Of a stretch of DNA of 64,000 nucleotides, positions 10,439 to 20,120 are shown in pieces. The stretch is taken from the NCBI RefSeq assembly GCF_000211835.1, contig NZ_AEGR01000056.1, positions 1 to 64,000 on the forward strand, read 5' to 3'. This DNA comes from Hylemonella gracilis ATCC 19624 (GTDB lineage: Bacteria; Pseudomonadota; Gammaproteobacteria; Burkholderiales; Burkholderiaceae_C). The translations under genes and the position numbers were made by a program. Position 1 is the first letter of the stretch, and each line of letters begins with the position of its first letter. The notes under the pieces were generated by a model. It was not told where the DNA came from, made no database searches, and saw only the letters and a program-made list of their open reading frames with translations.

Positions 10439-11469
10439 ACATGGCGGCCATCTCGCTGCGCAACCTCGTCAAACGCTACCCTTCCACCGTGAAGGGCCAG
10501 AAAGGCAATCAAGTCATCCACGGCGTCAATGCCGAGATCGCCGATGGTGAATTCATCGTGATCGTGGGTCCCTCGGGCTGCGGCAAGTCCACGCTGCTGC
10601 GCATGGTCGCGGGCCTGGAGGAAATCTCCGACGGCACGATCTCCATCGGTGATCGCGTGGTCAACAACCTGGAGCCCGCCGAACGCGACATCGCCATGGT
10701 GTTCCAGAACTACGCGCTCTACCCGCACATGAGCGTGTTCGACAACATGGCCTACGGCCTGAAGATCGCCAAGGTGCCCAAGGACGAGATCAAGGTCCGC
10801 GTGGACAAGGCCGCGGCCATCCTCGAACTGGGCCATCTGCTGGACCGCAAGCCGCGCCAGCTTTCGGGTGGCCAGCGCCAGCGCGTGGCCATGGGCCGCG
10901 CCATCGTACGCCAGCCCCAGGTCTTCCTGTTCGACGAGCCGCTGTCCAACCTGGACGCCAAGCTGCGCGCCCAGACCCGCCTGGAAATCCAGAAACTGCA
11001 CCGCGAACTCGGCATCACCAGCCTCTTCGTCACGCACGATCAGGTCGAGGCCATGACGCTGGCCCAGCGCATGATCGTGATGAACGCGGGCGTGATGGAA
11101 CAGTTCGGCACGCCGCAGGAGGTCTACCACCGCCCGGCCTCGACCTTCGTCGCCAGCTTCATCGGCTCGCCGCCGATGAACCTGCTGAAGCACGCACCGG
11201 GTGTGAAGCCCGGCGCCATCCTGGGCGTCCGCCCCGAGCATCTGCGCATTGCCAGCAGCGGTGAAGGTTGGTCGGCAAGGTTGGAAACCCAGGAACTGCT
11301 CGGCGCGGAACGCCTGCTCTACACCCGCGTGGGTGAGGAGCAGGTCATCGTGCGCGTCGACGAAAGCCAGGTCACCCCCACGCCGTACACCAACGGCGCC
11401 AACGTGCACCTGACTTTCGCATCGGAACACGTCCACCAGTTCGACGCGGCCAGCGGCAAGCGCCTGTAA
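10435..11469 (+). CDS. ugpC: sn-Glycerol-3-phosphate ABC transporter ATP-binding protein UgpC
   Basis: ATPase subunit of 344 residues, normal length for the MalK/UgpC group. Walker A is GPSGCGKST (about 45-53), the signature is LSGGQRQR (143-150), and Walker B is FLFDEP (164-169) followed by LSNLDAKLR. The switch His is in [13 protein letters not shown]. The C-terminal third is the regulatory TOBE-type domain (GVRPEHLRI). The start is taken at the ATG overlapping the ugpE stop; an ATG six bases later (10441) is equally usable. It energises uptake by UgpAE. Confidence 0.95.
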   Translation: MNMAAISLRNLVKRYPSTVKGQKGNQVIHGVNAEIADGEFIVIVGPSGCGKSTLLRMVAGLEEISDGTISIGDRVVNNLEPAERDIAMVFQNYALYPHMSVFDNMAYGLKIAKVPKDEIKVRVDKAAAILELGHLLDRKPRQLSGGQRQRVAMGRAIVRQPQVFLFDEPLSNLDAKLRAQTRLEIQKLHRELGITSLFVTHDQVEAMTLAQRMIVMNAGVMEQFGTPQEVYHRPASTFVASFIGSPPMNLLKHAPGVKPGAILGVRPEHLRIASSGEGWSARLETQELLGAERLLYTRVGEEQVIVRVDESQVTPTPYTNGANVHLTFASEHVHQFDAASGKRL

Positions 11470-11499
11470 TCGACTTCGAACTCACCCTCGACAACACCC

Positions 11500-12303
11500 A
11501 TGTCCGCCTCCTCTGGCAACACCCCAGCCTGGCCCTACCCCCGTTGGATCGCCCACCGCGGCGCCGGCAAGCTGGCGCCTGAGAACACCCTGGCCGCCTT
11601 CCGGCTGGGCGCTTCGCATGGCTACCGCATGTTCGAATGCGACGTGAAGCTCTCGGCCGATGGCGTGCCCTTCCTGATGCACGACGCGACCCTGGAGCGC
11701 ACGACCGACGGACCGGTCAAGCTGCGCGCCAACGCGGACGGTCAACCCGGCGACAGCGTCAGCATGGTGGGGGGCGAACACCCCTGGAGCGCGCTGTCGC
11801 GTTTGGATGCCGGCCGCTGGCACAGTCCGGCCTACGCGGGCGAACCGCTGCCCAGCTTCGAAGCCATCGCCAGCTACTGCTTGACCAACCAGTTCTTCCT
11901 GAACATCGAGATCAAACCCACGCCGGACACCGAGGAAGAAACCGGCCGGGTCGTGGCCGAGCACGCCGCGCGCCTGTGGCAGGGCCAGCCTGTGCCGCCG
12001 TTCCTGACGTCCTTCCGCCCCGAGGCCTTGGCCGCCGCCAAGGCTGCGCGACCCGAGCTGCCGCGCGGCCTGCTGATCGACACGCTGTGGGACGGTTGGC
12101 TCGCCACCGCCCAGGCCCTGGGCTGCGTGGCCGTGGTCTGCAACCACAAGCTGGCCGACGCGGCCTACATGGCCCAGTTGCGGCAAGCCGGCCTGCGCGC
12201 CCTGTGCTACACGGTCAACGACGAAGCCAATGTGCAACGCCTGCTCGCCCTGGGTGTGGACGGCATCATCACGGACCGGGTCGATCTGTTCAAGCCGATT
12301 TGA
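11500..12303 (+). CDS. ugpQ: Glycerophosphodiester phosphodiesterase UgpQ
   Basis: Cytosolic phosphodiesterase of 267 residues that hydrolyses glycerophosphodiesters to glycerol-3-phosphate and an alcohol, acting on material imported by UgpBAEC. The GDPD catalytic core is intact: AHRGAGKLAPENTLAAFRLG (the HR and E-N residues), then ECDVKLSADGVPFLMHD with the metal-binding Glu/Asp and the second His. It has no signal peptide, which fits UgpQ and not periplasmic GlpQ. It follows ugpC by 30 bases and closes the operon. Confidence 0.94.
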   Translation: MSASSGNTPAWPYPRWIAHRGAGKLAPENTLAAFRLGASHGYRMFECDVKLSADGVPFLMHDATLERTTDGPVKLRANADGQPGDSVSMVGGEHPWSALSRLDAGRWHSPAYAGEPLPSFEAIASYCLTNQFFLNIEIKPTPDTEEETGRVVAEHAARLWQGQPVPPFLTSFRPEALAAAKAARPELPRGLLIDTLWDGWLATAQALGCVAVVCNHKLADAAYMAQLRQAGLRALCYTVNDEANVQRLLALGVDGIITDRVDLFKPI

Positions 12304-12373
12304 ACGTCTGCGGGCACGAACGCTAACGCACGCGGACTGAGCGGCTCGCGCCGGGCGCGCAGCAACGGCGCGA

Positions 12374-13675
12374 TCAGGGTGCCTCGACCGGCAAGGCCGC
12401 CACCCGTTCCAGCAACAGCTCGCGTTCGCGGGCGTTAGAGGTCAGGGCCACGGCCCGCATCAGCTCGGCACGCGCCTCGGCATACCGGCCCAGCTTCATC
12501 AGCAGATCGGCGCGCACGCTGGGCAGCCACTGGTAATTGCGCAGCGCAGGCGCGTCCCGCAAGGCATCCACGATGTCCAAGCCCGCTTGCGGCCCCCAGG
12601 CCATGCCCACGGCCACCGCGCGGTTGAGCTCCACGACCGGTGAGGGTCGGATCTGGGCCAGAACGGCGTACAGCTCGGCGATGCGAGCCCAATCGGTGGC
12701 CTGCGGGGTGGCCGCGCGGGCATGACAGGCCGCGATCGCCGCTTGCAAGACGTAGGGGCCGGGCACCGCACCTTCCTCGGTCGAACCGCCGTGCAGAGTT
12801 TCGGCCCGCGCCAAGGCCGCCAGCCCACGGCGGATCAGCAAGTGATCCCAGCGCGCGCGGTCCTGGTCCTGCAAAAGGATGGGGCGTCCCTCGCGGTCGG
12901 TGCGCGCCGCCAGCCGGGATGACTGCAGTTCCAGCAGGGCCACGAGTCCCTGCGCCTCGGGTTCCCGCGGCGCCAGCTCGGCCAGCATGCGCGCCAGCCG
13001 CAAAGCCTCCTGGGTCAGCGCGGGCCGCATCCAGTCCTCGCCCGCCGTGGCGGTATAGCCCTCGTTGAACACGAGGTAAATCACCTCCAGCACCGAGGCC
13101 AGCCGGGGCGCCAACTCCGCGCCGCGAGGCACTTCATAAGGCACCTGGGCCTCCGCCAGCGTGCGCTTGGCGCGCACGATCCGCTGGGCGATGGTGGGCT
13201 CGCTCGCCAGGAAGGCCCGGGCGATTTCGTGGGTGCTCAAGCCCCCCAGCAGCCGCAGCGTGAGCGCAACCCGCGCCTCGGCCGACAGGACCGGGTGGCA
13301 GGCGGTGAAGATCAGGCGCAGCAGGTCGTCGCCGATGTCATCCTGCCGCGCTGCGTCCAGAGCGTCCACGAAATCGGGCACGACCAGCGCTTCCTGGGCC
13401 TCCAGGTCGGCACCCAGCTGCTGCAGCTTGTCGTCGCGCATCTTGCCGTGGCGCAGGTGGTCGAGTGCACGACGCTTGGCCGTCGTGGTCAGCCAGGCGC
13501 CAGGCTTGTCCGGAATGCCCTCGCGCGGCCAATGCTCCAGCGCCGCCACCAGCGCGTCCTGCGCCAGTTCCTCGGCCACCCCGAGGTCGCGCACCATACG
13601 CGCGACCACCGCGACGATGCGGGCCGACTCGATGCGCCAGACTGCGGCGATCGCCTGATGGGTGGCCGAATGCAT
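12374..13675 (-). CDS. ECF42-like RNA polymerase sigma factor with C-terminal TPR-like extension
   Basis: A 433-residue sigma factor, far longer than a simple ECF sigma. Region 2 lies near the N-terminus (residues about 10-80, with VARMVRDLGVAEELAQDALV and TTAKRRALDHLRH). Region 4 follows (about 120-190, LRLLGGLSTHEIARAFLASE). The remainder is an alpha-helical, TPR-like C-terminal extension (LNRAVAVGMAWGPQAGLDIV; LLMKLGRYAEARAELMRAV). The start at 13675 (MHSATHQ) fits the family. This architecture and the adjoining DGPF/YCII genes define the ECF42 group, whose members lack an anti-sigma gene and may be controlled through the extension. It starts 4 bp after the VOC gene stop. Confidence 0.92.
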   Translation of the reverse strand: MHSATHQAIAAVWRIESARIVAVVARMVRDLGVAEELAQDALVAALEHWPREGIPDKPGAWLTTTAKRRALDHLRHGKMRDDKLQQLGADLEAQEALVVPDFVDALDAARQDDIGDDLLRLIFTACHPVLSAEARVALTLRLLGGLSTHEIARAFLASEPTIAQRIVRAKRTLAEAQVPYEVPRGAELAPRLASVLEVIYLVFNEGYTATAGEDWMRPALTQEALRLARMLAELAPREPEAQGLVALLELQSSRLAARTDREGRPILLQDQDRARWDHLLIRRGLAALARAETLHGGSTEEGAVPGPYVLQAAIAACHARAATPQATDWARIAELYAVLAQIRPSPVVELNRAVAVGMAWGPQAGLDIVDALRDAPALRNYQWLPSVRADLLMKLGRYAEARAELMRAVALTSNARERELLLERVAALPVEAP

Positions 13676-13679
13676 GCGT

Positions 13680-14096
13680 TCAGTTGGGCGGCGTGTCCAT
13701 CGCCGCCGGATCCATCCACACGGGCTCCCAAATGTGGCCGTCCGGGTCGCAGAAGGCATGTGCGTACATGAAGCCGTGATCTTCCGCGTCACGCGCGCTG
13801 CGGCCACCGTGGGCGAGGGCCTTGCGCACCAGTTCGTCCACTTCGGCCCGGCTGTCGCAGGACAAAGCCACCAGCACCTCGGTGGTCTGACGCGCGTCGG
13901 CGATGGTGGTGCCGCGCAGAAAGCTCTGGAAGAAGGGCTTGACCAGCAGCATCACGAAGATGTCCTCGGACACCACCATGCAGGCGCCCTGCTCGTTGGT
14001 GAATTGCGGGTTGAAGTCGAAACCCAGGGCACGGAAGAAGGCCTGGGAGCGGGCCATGTCCTCGATGGGCAGGTTGACAAAGATTTTGCGGGTCAT
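13680..14096 (-). CDS. VOC (glyoxalase/bleomycin resistance) superfamily protein
   Basis: A 138-residue protein with paired beta-alpha-beta-beta-beta units. The N-terminal module begins KIFVNLPIEDMARSQAFFRALGF and the C-terminal module ends FCDPDGHIWEPVWMDP. The DPDGHxWE ending is typical of the YCII-associated VOC proteins near ECF sigma genes. Substrate unknown. The start at 14096 is preceded by a good ribosome binding site (GAGGAG). It lies between a YCII gene and the sigma gene, all on the minus strand, and is probably co-transcribed. Confidence 0.88.
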   Translation of the reverse strand: MTRKIFVNLPIEDMARSQAFFRALGFDFNPQFTNEQGACMVVSEDIFVMLLVKPFFQSFLRGTTIADARQTTEVLVALSCDSRAEVDELVRKALAHGGRSARDAEDHGFMYAHAFCDPDGHIWEPVWMDPAAMDTPPN

Positions 14097-14119
14097 GCTG
14101 GCTCTCCTCGTGGTTCCTG

Positions 14120-14542
14120 TCACAGGTCGATCTTGCGGAAGCGCTCGGCCGTGGACTCCGACAGCAGGCCATCAAAGTCTTCCATCTCGAAGAGCTGGCG
14201 CACCTCGACATGGCAGGGCACACCCTCGTTGATGGGGTTCGGAAAGCGGCGGGTCCATTCCAGCGCCTCCTCGCGGCTGCGCGTCTGGATCAAGGTGTAG
14301 CCTGCGATCAGTTCCTTGCTCTCGGTGAAGGGGCCGTCGACCACGGTCCGCTTGCCGTCGGCGCCATAGTGCACGCGCCAGCCCTTGCTGCTGGGCTGCA
14401 GGCCGGAACCATCGAGCAGGACACCCGCCTGGGCCAGCTCCTCGTGATAGGCCGCCATCGCGGCGAACACAGGTTCAGGATTGTCGGGAAAGCGGCCAGC
14501 CTCGGTATCGGCGGTGGCCTTGACGATGATCATGAAGCGCAT
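14120..14542 (-). CDS. YCII/DGPF-domain protein (first copy)
   Basis: A 140-residue YCII-related protein. The conserved core reads MRFMIIVKATADTEAG at the start and TVVDGPFTESKELIAGYTLIQ in the middle, carrying the DGPF motif. Family members are small dimeric proteins of uncertain enzymatic function that recur next to ECF42 sigma genes and are part of the regulons of those sigmas in the cases studied. The start at 14542 is favoured by the AAGGAT site upstream and by the conserved MRFM beginning. It lies 23 bp from the VOC gene. Confidence 0.88.
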   Translation of the reverse strand: MRFMIIVKATADTEAGRFPDNPEPVFAAMAAYHEELAQAGVLLDGSGLQPSSKGWRVHYGADGKRTVVDGPFTESKELIAGYTLIQTRSREEALEWTRRFPNPINEGVPCHVEVRQLFEMEDFDGLLSESTAERFRKIDL

Positions 14543-14645
14543 GAGCAGATCCTTTCTTGGCGTTTCATTCCCACGACGAAAGACGTGGAAGGAAATCGAC
14601 GGGGCGTGCAAAAAATTGCGTGCGAGCGTGCAGGCGTGCAGGGGT

Positions 14646-15200
14646 TCAGGTGCGCTCGGCCAGCGCCTTCAGACCGGCCAGCCCCGCCTCGAAATCGGTG
14701 CCGACCATGCGATCCATGTCGAAAAAGACATGCATGACCTTGGCCATCAAAGGCAGCGGCCCCACGCCCTCCATGGCCCAAGTGACTTCGGTGACGCCGC
14801 TGCCCCGCGGCGTCAGGGTGAAAGTGACCCGATTGTGGGCTTCGAAGGGCGACAGCATGTCCAGGGTCATCCCCACGCGTTCGGGGGCCGTGGATTCGAC
14901 AATCGCGATGCTGCCCCGTCCCACGGTGCGTTCGTCACCTTCGAAATCGAACCCCGCGCCTGGACCGGCCGCCGGTCCGCGATAGCGGGTGATCATGCCT
15001 GGATCCTTCTTCATGTAAGGGTTCCAGACATTGAACTGGCGCAAGTCGTTGATCAACGGATGAATCCGCTCGGCACCCGCCTGGATGCGCACACTGCGCT
15101 GAACTTGGAAACTGTCAGGTTGGCGCGACGCGTAAAGCAACAAGGCGGCCACGGCGAGCGCGAGCACGGCGGCGATGGCCAGCAAAGATTTGATGATCAT
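14646..15200 (-). CDS. SRPBCC (polyketide cyclase-like) family protein with N-terminal membrane anchor
   Basis: A 184-residue protein. Residues about 5-25 are a single hydrophobic segment (SLLAIAAVLALAVAALLLYA), so the rest is likely periplasmic or exported. The remainder matches SRPBCC ligand-binding folds: IHPLINDLRQFNVWNPYMKKD, then ERTVGRGSIAIVESTAPERV, and a C-terminal amphipathic helix. Ligand unknown. It lies within the sigma/YCII cluster, 103 bp before the first YCII gene and 104 bp after the second, on the same strand. Confidence 0.85.
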   Translation of the reverse strand: MIIKSLLAIAAVLALAVAALLLYASRQPDSFQVQRSVRIQAGAERIHPLINDLRQFNVWNPYMKKDPGMITRYRGPAAGPGAGFDFEGDERTVGRGSIAIVESTAPERVGMTLDMLSPFEAHNRVTFTLTPRGSGVTEVTWAMEGVGPLPLMAKVMHVFFDMDRMVGTDFEAGLAGLKALAERT

Positions 15201-15304
15201 GAAGCGACTCCTGGAAACGGGCCGGACATCGGCCCTGATCCCACGACGAAGCAGCGCACCTCAGATCGACACGGGTCACCAAAAAAATGGGCTCTCGCCC
15301 ACTT

Positions 15305-15664
15305 TCAAAGAAAACAGGGACCGAATTCGCGCACTTCGACAGTGGCCCACTCGGCCGCTGGACAAGCCCGGGCAATTTCCACCGCCTGCTCACGGGTCGC
15401 ACAGTCAAGCAAGAAATAGCCGCCCACCATTTCCTTGGCTTCGGCAAAGGGCCCGTCCAGCACCTGGACCGCGCCATTGACGCTGGCACGACCAACGCGG
15501 GTGGCCGTGCGCTGTGAAGCCAGAGACTCCGCGCCGCTGAGCAGCCCGTGGGCTTGCAACTCGCGCGCATAACGTTGCATGCGTTCGTATAGCACCCGGC
15601 CTTCGGCCTCGCTTCGGGCTTCTCGTTGCCCGACGGGCTCCAGGATCAACAGCATGTAAGGCAT
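15305..15664 (-). CDS. YCII/DGPF-domain protein (second copy)
   Basis: A 119-residue YCII-family protein with the core MPYMLLILEPVGQREARSE at its start and VLDGPFAEAKEMVGGYFLLD carrying DGPF. It is clearly related to, but diverged from, the YCII protein at 14120-14542. The start at 15664 is chosen by homology. It lies 32 bp downstream of a small membrane protein gene and upstream of the SRPBCC gene. Two YCII copies in one sigma cluster is common for the ECF42 group. Confidence 0.87.
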   Translation of the reverse strand: MPYMLLILEPVGQREARSEAEGRVLYERMQRYARELQAHGLLSGAESLASQRTATRVGRASVNGAVQVLDGPFAEAKEMVGGYFLLDCATREQAVEIARACPAAEWATVEVREFGPCFL

Positions 15665-15696
15665 GAGGTGCGCCAGTTCAGGTGAAGGAATAATGT

Positions 15697-15990
15697 TCAG
15701 GCTGTGCGCCAGCCACGCAAAAGCACCCATTGCAAGGTGCCCGCGCCCACGACCAACGCCGCATACGAGGCCATTTGACCGTCGTGCCCGAATTGCCAGA
15801 AGCACGCCGCCAGCACGGTCAGGCCCATGAGCCACTGGGCCAGCATCTGCCCCCACCAGGGCAACAAGGCCGCGCGCCGCCCCAGCAAGAGGCGCCCCAG
15901 CAGCGGCAGCAAAAGCGCCAATACAGCCGCTGGCGCGGCGAAATTGAGCCCATGCCAGAGCAGGAGAGAGGTGGAATCGGAGGGGTTCAT
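15697..15990 (-). CDS. Small membrane protein of unknown function
   Basis: A 97-residue protein with three likely transmembrane helices: about 10-35 ([20 protein letters not shown]), 47-65 ([18 protein letters not shown]) and 72-92. A positively charged loop ([11 protein letters not shown]) lies between the first two. No domain was recognised. It is divergent from hemA (78 bp apart) and precedes the YCII/sigma genes on the same strand, so it could be the first gene of that transcript. Similar small membrane proteins often sit upstream of hemA in this family. Confidence 0.7.
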   Translation of the reverse strand: MNPSDSTSLLLWHGLNFAAPAAVLALLLPLLGRLLLGRRAALLPWWGQMLAQWLMGLTVLAACFWQFGHDGQMASYAALVVGAGTLQWVLLRGWRTA

Positions 15991-16022
15991 GGTGGACGAC
16001 GGTCAGGTGCTTGCGCAAATTT

Positions 16023-16028
16023 TATAAT
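16023..16028 (+). promoter_or_regulatory. Candidate -10 box of the hemA promoter
   Basis: A perfect TATAAT lies 41 bases before the hemA start, in the otherwise GC-rich hemA/membrane-protein intergenic region. No good -35 hexamer stands at the ideal distance (CGGTCA at 17 bases), so strength is uncertain. Confidence 0.35.
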
Positions 16029-16068
16029 TCAGCCCTCTCGCGACTTGCATTTGCATAAGAACTCTTCC

Positions 16069-17355
16069 ATGGCCGTCTGGGCTCTCGGCATCAACCACAC
16101 GACCGCGCCGCTGGATCTGCGCGGTCGATTTGCTTTTGCGCCCGAGCAACTGCCCCCGACCCTGGACAATCTGCGCGAGGCCCTGCGCACCGCGCCGCAG
16201 GGTCGCCTGGCCGAGGCGGCCATCCTGTCCACCTGCAACCGGACCGAGATTTATTGCGCCAGCGAGGCGGCTGACATCGCGCCCACCTTGCAATGGCTGG
16301 CGCACAGCGGCGGCATTTCTCCCGAGGAGCTGCGCAGCCACACCTACATGCTGCAAGGGGATGAAGCAGCGCGCCACGCCTTCCGGGTGGCCAGCGGGCT
16401 GGATTCCATGGTCCTGGGCGAGGCCCAAATTCTGGGCCAGATGAAGGACGCCGTGCGTGCCGCCGAGGAGGCGGGTGCGTTGGGCCAGACCCTGAATCAG
16501 CTGTTCCAGCGCAGCTTCGCCGTGGCCAAGGAAGTGCGCAGTTCCACCGAGATTGGCGCGCACAGCATCAGCATGGCCGCCGCCGCCGTTCGGCTGGCCG
16601 GCAATCTGTTCGAGGACCTGCGCCAGATTCGCATCCTGTTCGTCGGCGCCGGCGAGATGATCGAGCTCGCCGCCACCCATTTCGCGGCCAAGAACCCCTT
16701 GTCCGTCGCCATCGCCAACCGCACCCTGGAACGCGGTGAAGCCCTGGCCACGCGCTTCGGCGGCGAGGCCATGCGCCTGGCCGACCTGCCAACGCGCCTG
16801 CATGAATTCGACGCCGTCATCTCCTGCACCGCCAGTACCCTGCCCTTGATCGGCCTGGGCGCGGTCGAGCGAGCGCTCAAGCAGCGCAAGCACCGCCCCA
16901 TGTTCATGGTGGATCTGGCCGTGCCGCGTGACATCGAACCCGAAGTGGGCCAGCTGGGCGATGTCTACCTCTACACCGTGGACGATCTCGCCACCGTGGT
17001 GCAAGCGGGTCAGGCCCAACGTCAGGCCGCCGTGGCTCAGGCCGAGGCCATCATCGACACCGGTGTGCGCAACTTCATGCACTGGATGGATCAGCGCGAT
17101 CCGGCCAATGGCGTGGTCTCTCTCATCCAGCAACTCAACACCCAGGCTGAACATTGGCGCGCCGCCGAACTGGCCCGCGCGCGCAAGCTCATGGCCAAGG
17201 GCGAAAGCACGGAGGCCGTGCTCGAAGCGCTGGCCCGAGGCCTGACGCAGAAGATGCTTCACGGCGCCCTGGCCGAACTGAACACGGGCGACGGCGCCGC
17301 GCGCGAGCGCGCGGCGCAAGCCATTCAGCGCATCTTCCTGCGCAAAGAGCGTTAA
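16069..17355 (+). CDS. hemA: Glutamyl-tRNA reductase
   Basis: NADPH-dependent reductase of 428 residues that converts glutamyl-tRNA(Glu) to glutamate-1-semialdehyde, the first committed step of tetrapyrrole synthesis. The N-terminal catalytic domain has the signature [12 protein letters not shown] with nucleophile Cys56. The NADPH domain begins [21 protein letters not shown], and the C-terminal dimerisation domain follows. The start at 16069 ([15 protein letters not shown]) is fixed by homology. prfA begins 4 bases after the stop, forming the hemA-prfA-prmC group common in betaproteobacteria. Confidence 0.97.
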   Translation: MAVWALGINHTTAPLDLRGRFAFAPEQLPPTLDNLREALRTAPQGRLAEAAILSTCNRTEIYCASEAADIAPTLQWLAHSGGISPEELRSHTYMLQGDEAARHAFRVASGLDSMVLGEAQILGQMKDAVRAAEEAGALGQTLNQLFQRSFAVAKEVRSSTEIGAHSISMAAAAVRLAGNLFEDLRQIRILFVGAGEMIELAATHFAAKNPLSVAIANRTLERGEALATRFGGEAMRLADLPTRLHEFDAVISCTASTLPLIGLGAVERALKQRKHRPMFMVDLAVPRDIEPEVGQLGDVYLYTVDDLATVVQAGQAQRQAAVAQAEAIIDTGVRNFMHWMDQRDPANGVVSLIQQLNTQAEHWRAAELARARKLMAKGESTEAVLEALARGLTQKMLHGALAELNTGDGAARERAAQAIQRIFLRKER

Positions 17356-17358
17356 CCA

Positions 17359-18468
17359 TTGAAAGACTTCCTGCGTCAGCAGCTGGAGCGGTATGCCCAG
17401 CGCCTCGATGAACTGAACTTCCTGCTCAGCCGCGAGGACATCATGGGCGACATGAAGCAGTTCCTCGCCCTGTCACGCGAGCACAACGAGGTCACCGCGA
17501 TCGCCGGGCGCTATGCCCAGTACCGCCAGCGTGAAACGGACCTCTCCAGCGCGCGGGAGATGCTGGCCGAGCCGGACATGACGGACATCGCCCAGGAAGA
17601 GATCACCGCGGCCATGGCCGACTTGGTCCGGCTGGAAGACGAATTGCAGCGCCTGCTGCTGCCCAAGGACCCCGACGACGCGCGCAACGCCTTCCTGGAG
17701 ATCCGCGCCGGCACCGGCGGGGACGAATCGGCCCTGTTCGCGGCCGACCTGCTGCGCATGTACACGCGCTATGCCGATCAGCGCGGCTGGAAGACGGAAA
17801 TCATGAGCGAGTCGCCGAGCGAGCTGGGCGGCTACAAGGAAGTCGTGCTGCGCATCGACGGCGGCAACGCCGAATCTCCCTCGGGCCTTGGCGTCTATGG
17901 TGAACTGCGTTTTGAATCCGGCGGGCACCGCGTGCAGCGCGTGCCCGCCACGGAGACACAAGGACGCATCCACACCAGTGCCTGCACGGTGGCCGTGCTG
18001 CCCGAACCCGATGAACAGGAGGCGGTGCAGATCAATCCAGCCGAACTGCGCATCGACACCTTTCGCGCCAGCGGAGCCGGCGGGCAGCACATCAACAAGA
18101 CCGACTCGGCCGTGCGCATCACGCACCTTCCGACCGGCATCGTCGCCGAATGCCAGGACGATCGCAGTCAGCACCGCAACAAGGCCAAGGCCTTGCAGGT
18201 GCTTGCCGCGCGCATCCAGGAAAAAGAGCGTAGCGAGCGCGCCGCCAAGGATGCGGCGACTCGCCGTGGATTGATTGGCAGCGGCGACCGCAGCGACCGC
18301 ATCCGGACCTACAACTTTCCCCAAGGCCGCCTGACCGACCACCGCATCAACCTGACGCTCTACAAGCTCAGCCAGGTGATGGAAGGCGCGCTGGACGACG
18401 TGGTGCAGGCCTTGCGGCATGCGCGCGAAGCCGAGCTACTGGCCGAACTCGAAGTCGCTCAGCACTGA
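17359..18468 (+). CDS. prfA: Peptide chain release factor 1 (TTG start)
   Basis: RF1, 369 residues, ends translation at UAA and UAG. The GGQ motif that triggers peptidyl-tRNA hydrolysis is at residues 241-243 ([17 protein letters not shown]), and the stop-codon reading PAT tripeptide is near 196-198 (VPATETQGR). Homology starts at the first residues ([15 protein letters not shown]), which requires initiation at TTG (17359); no ATG is available in that position. The start is 4 bases after the hemA stop with no strong ribosome binding site, so translation probably depends on coupling to hemA. Confidence 0.96.
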   Translation: MKDFLRQQLERYAQRLDELNFLLSREDIMGDMKQFLALSREHNEVTAIAGRYAQYRQRETDLSSAREMLAEPDMTDIAQEEITAAMADLVRLEDELQRLLLPKDPDDARNAFLEIRAGTGGDESALFAADLLRMYTRYADQRGWKTEIMSESPSELGGYKEVVLRIDGGNAESPSGLGVYGELRFESGGHRVQRVPATETQGRIHTSACTVAVLPEPDEQEAVQINPAELRIDTFRASGAGGQHINKTDSAVRITHLPTGIVAECQDDRSQHRNKAKALQVLAARIQEKERSERAAKDAATRRGLIGSGDRSDRIRTYNFPQGRLTDHRINLTLYKLSQVMEGALDDVVQALRHAREAELLAELEVAQH

Positions 18469-18568
18469 ATCAACACCCACGTGCCATGCCTGGGGGCGTA
18501 CGAACTGGGTACAGACGATTTGCCCCACATTCACGGGTGCTTTACGTCCCAGGGTTCTAATAGGCGTC

Positions 18569-19420
18569 ATGCAGATACAACAAGCCATCAACACCGCTTG
18601 TTCCTCCCTGGGTCTGGATCGGCGGGAAGCGCAACTGCTGCTGCTGCACGCCCTGGACAAGCCGCTCATCGACCGCGCCTGGCTGATCGCGCATGACACA
18701 GACTCCCTCGCCGGCACGGCCGAACTGCGGTACATCGAACTGGCCCGGCGACGCGCTTCCGGTACACCTCTGCCCTACTTGACGGGCAAGATCGAGTTCC
18801 ACGGGATGCCGCTGCAGGTCGATGGCCGGGTACTGATCCCGCGGCCCGACACGGAAACTCTGGTCGATTGGGCCCTCGAATGCCTGACCGACATCGGCCA
18901 GGCCGAGGACCCGCCCCCCCAGATCATTGATCTGGGCACGGGCAGCGGTGCCGTGGCCTTGGCCATGGCCCGCTTCCTCGCGCAAACCGGGCGAACCGGC
19001 GAGGTGCATGCCCTGGACGTCAGCCCCGACGCGCTGGCCTTGGCGCAGGCGAATGCCGAACGCCTGGATTTGCGGGTGCAGTTCATGCTCGGCGCCTGGC
19101 TCACTGGCATCTCGGCGCGATATGACCTCATTGTGTCCAACCCCCCCTACATCGCCGAAGGTGATCCACACCTCGCCGCACTGGGACATGAGCCGCGACT
19201 GGCCCTGATCTCCGGCCCTGACGGTCTGGACGCCATCCGCATCATCGTTCGACAGGCACCCGACAACCTGCGCCCGGGAGGATGGCTCTTGCTGGAGCAT
19301 GGTTGGGACCAGGCGCTGGCGGTACGCGAGCTGCTGACACGGGCCGGCTTCGCGGACGTGCAATCACGCCGTGATCTCGCGGGCATCGAGCGGTGCAGTG
19401 GCGGCCGCTGGCCAGGCTGA
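18569..19420 (+). CDS. prmC: Release factor glutamine methyltransferase PrmC
   Basis: A 283-residue SAM-dependent methyltransferase that N5-methylates the glutamine of the GGQ motif in RF1 and RF2. The helical N-terminal substrate domain comes first. SAM motif I is DLGTGSGAVALA (121-132), and the catalytic NPPY motif is at residues 191-194 (SNPPYIAEGDPHL). The start at 18569 (MQIQQAINTACSSLGL) is chosen by homology. It sits 100 bp after prfA, which encodes its substrate. Confidence 0.96.
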   Translation: MQIQQAINTACSSLGLDRREAQLLLLHALDKPLIDRAWLIAHDTDSLAGTAELRYIELARRRASGTPLPYLTGKIEFHGMPLQVDGRVLIPRPDTETLVDWALECLTDIGQAEDPPPQIIDLGTGSGAVALAMARFLAQTGRTGEVHALDVSPDALALAQANAERLDLRVQFMLGAWLTGISARYDLIVSNPPYIAEGDPHLAALGHEPRLALISGPDGLDAIRIIVRQAPDNLRPGGWLLLEHGWDQALAVRELLTRAGFADVQSRRDLAGIERCSGGRWPG

Positions 19421-19611
19421 GATCGGACAAAGGCGACTCCAGCCCACCGCGCCCATGCTGGGGCGCACCATGCACGCCGAACTGGACGGCGTGGAGGCGC
19501 ATCAATTGAGTCTGGTTTTCAATCCGAATGCGATTTCTTAAGACCTTGGTTTTGTGTTTACGCCAGACCGCATGAGAATCGCGCATCCCATTTGCGCATC
19601 GGAGGCTTGTC

Positions 19612-20109
19612 ATGCAGGGCAAACAACAAATCATCACCACCCTCAACGAGCTGCTCGCCGGCGAGTTGACTGCGGTGGATCAATACCTTCAGCACGGCGA
19701 AATGTATGCCGACATGGGCTTGCACCATCTGGCAACGCAAGCGCTGCATGAATCCGAACACGAGCGCCAGCACGCCCGCGCGCTGATCCAGCGCATCCTC
19801 TTCCTGGAAGGCACGCCCGATCTTTCCAAGCGTCATGCGCTGAAAATCGGCTCGAATGTGCCGGAGATGCTCAAGGCCGATCTGGCCGTTGAATACAGCG
19901 TGACCGCCGATTTGAAAAAGGCGATCGCCATCGCTGAACAAGCCCAGGATTACGTCACGCGTGAAATGCTGGTTGTCCAGTTGGACGATACCGAGATGGA
20001 TCACGCCTACTGGCTGGAAAAGCAGATTCGACTCATCGACATGGTCGGTCTGGCCAACTATCAGCAAAGCCAGATGGGTGACGCGAGCAGCGGCACCGCC
20101 TCGACATGA
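19612..20109 (+). CDS. bfr: Bacterioferritin subunit with ferroxidase centre, no haem ligand
   Basis: A 165-residue bacterioferritin subunit. Aligning by eye with E. coli Bfr, the di-iron ferroxidase ligands are all present: E18, E51, H54, E94, and the equivalents of E127 and H130 at E128 and H131. The haem-ligating Met52 is replaced by Arg52. So it should oxidise iron but not bind haem. A strong ribosome binding site (GGAGG) precedes the ATG. Its stop overlaps the ATG of a short leader frame for the second bfr gene. The pair resembles the two-subunit heteropolymeric bacterioferritins known in other proteobacteria. Confidence 0.95.
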   Translation: MQGKQQIITTLNELLAGELTAVDQYLQHGEMYADMGLHHLATQALHESEHERQHARALIQRILFLEGTPDLSKRHALKIGSNVPEMLKADLAVEYSVTADLKKAIAIAEQAQDYVTREMLVVQLDDTEMDHAYWLEKQIRLIDMVGLANYQQSQMGDASSGTAST

Positions 20110-20120
20110 AGGAGCTCGCC

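Noticed and set aside
19455-19541. Short frame after prmC (starts MLGRTMHAELDGVEAHQ)
   Set aside because: It has no ribosome binding site and no family I recognise; it may be chance or a gene remnant, so it is not listed as a gene.
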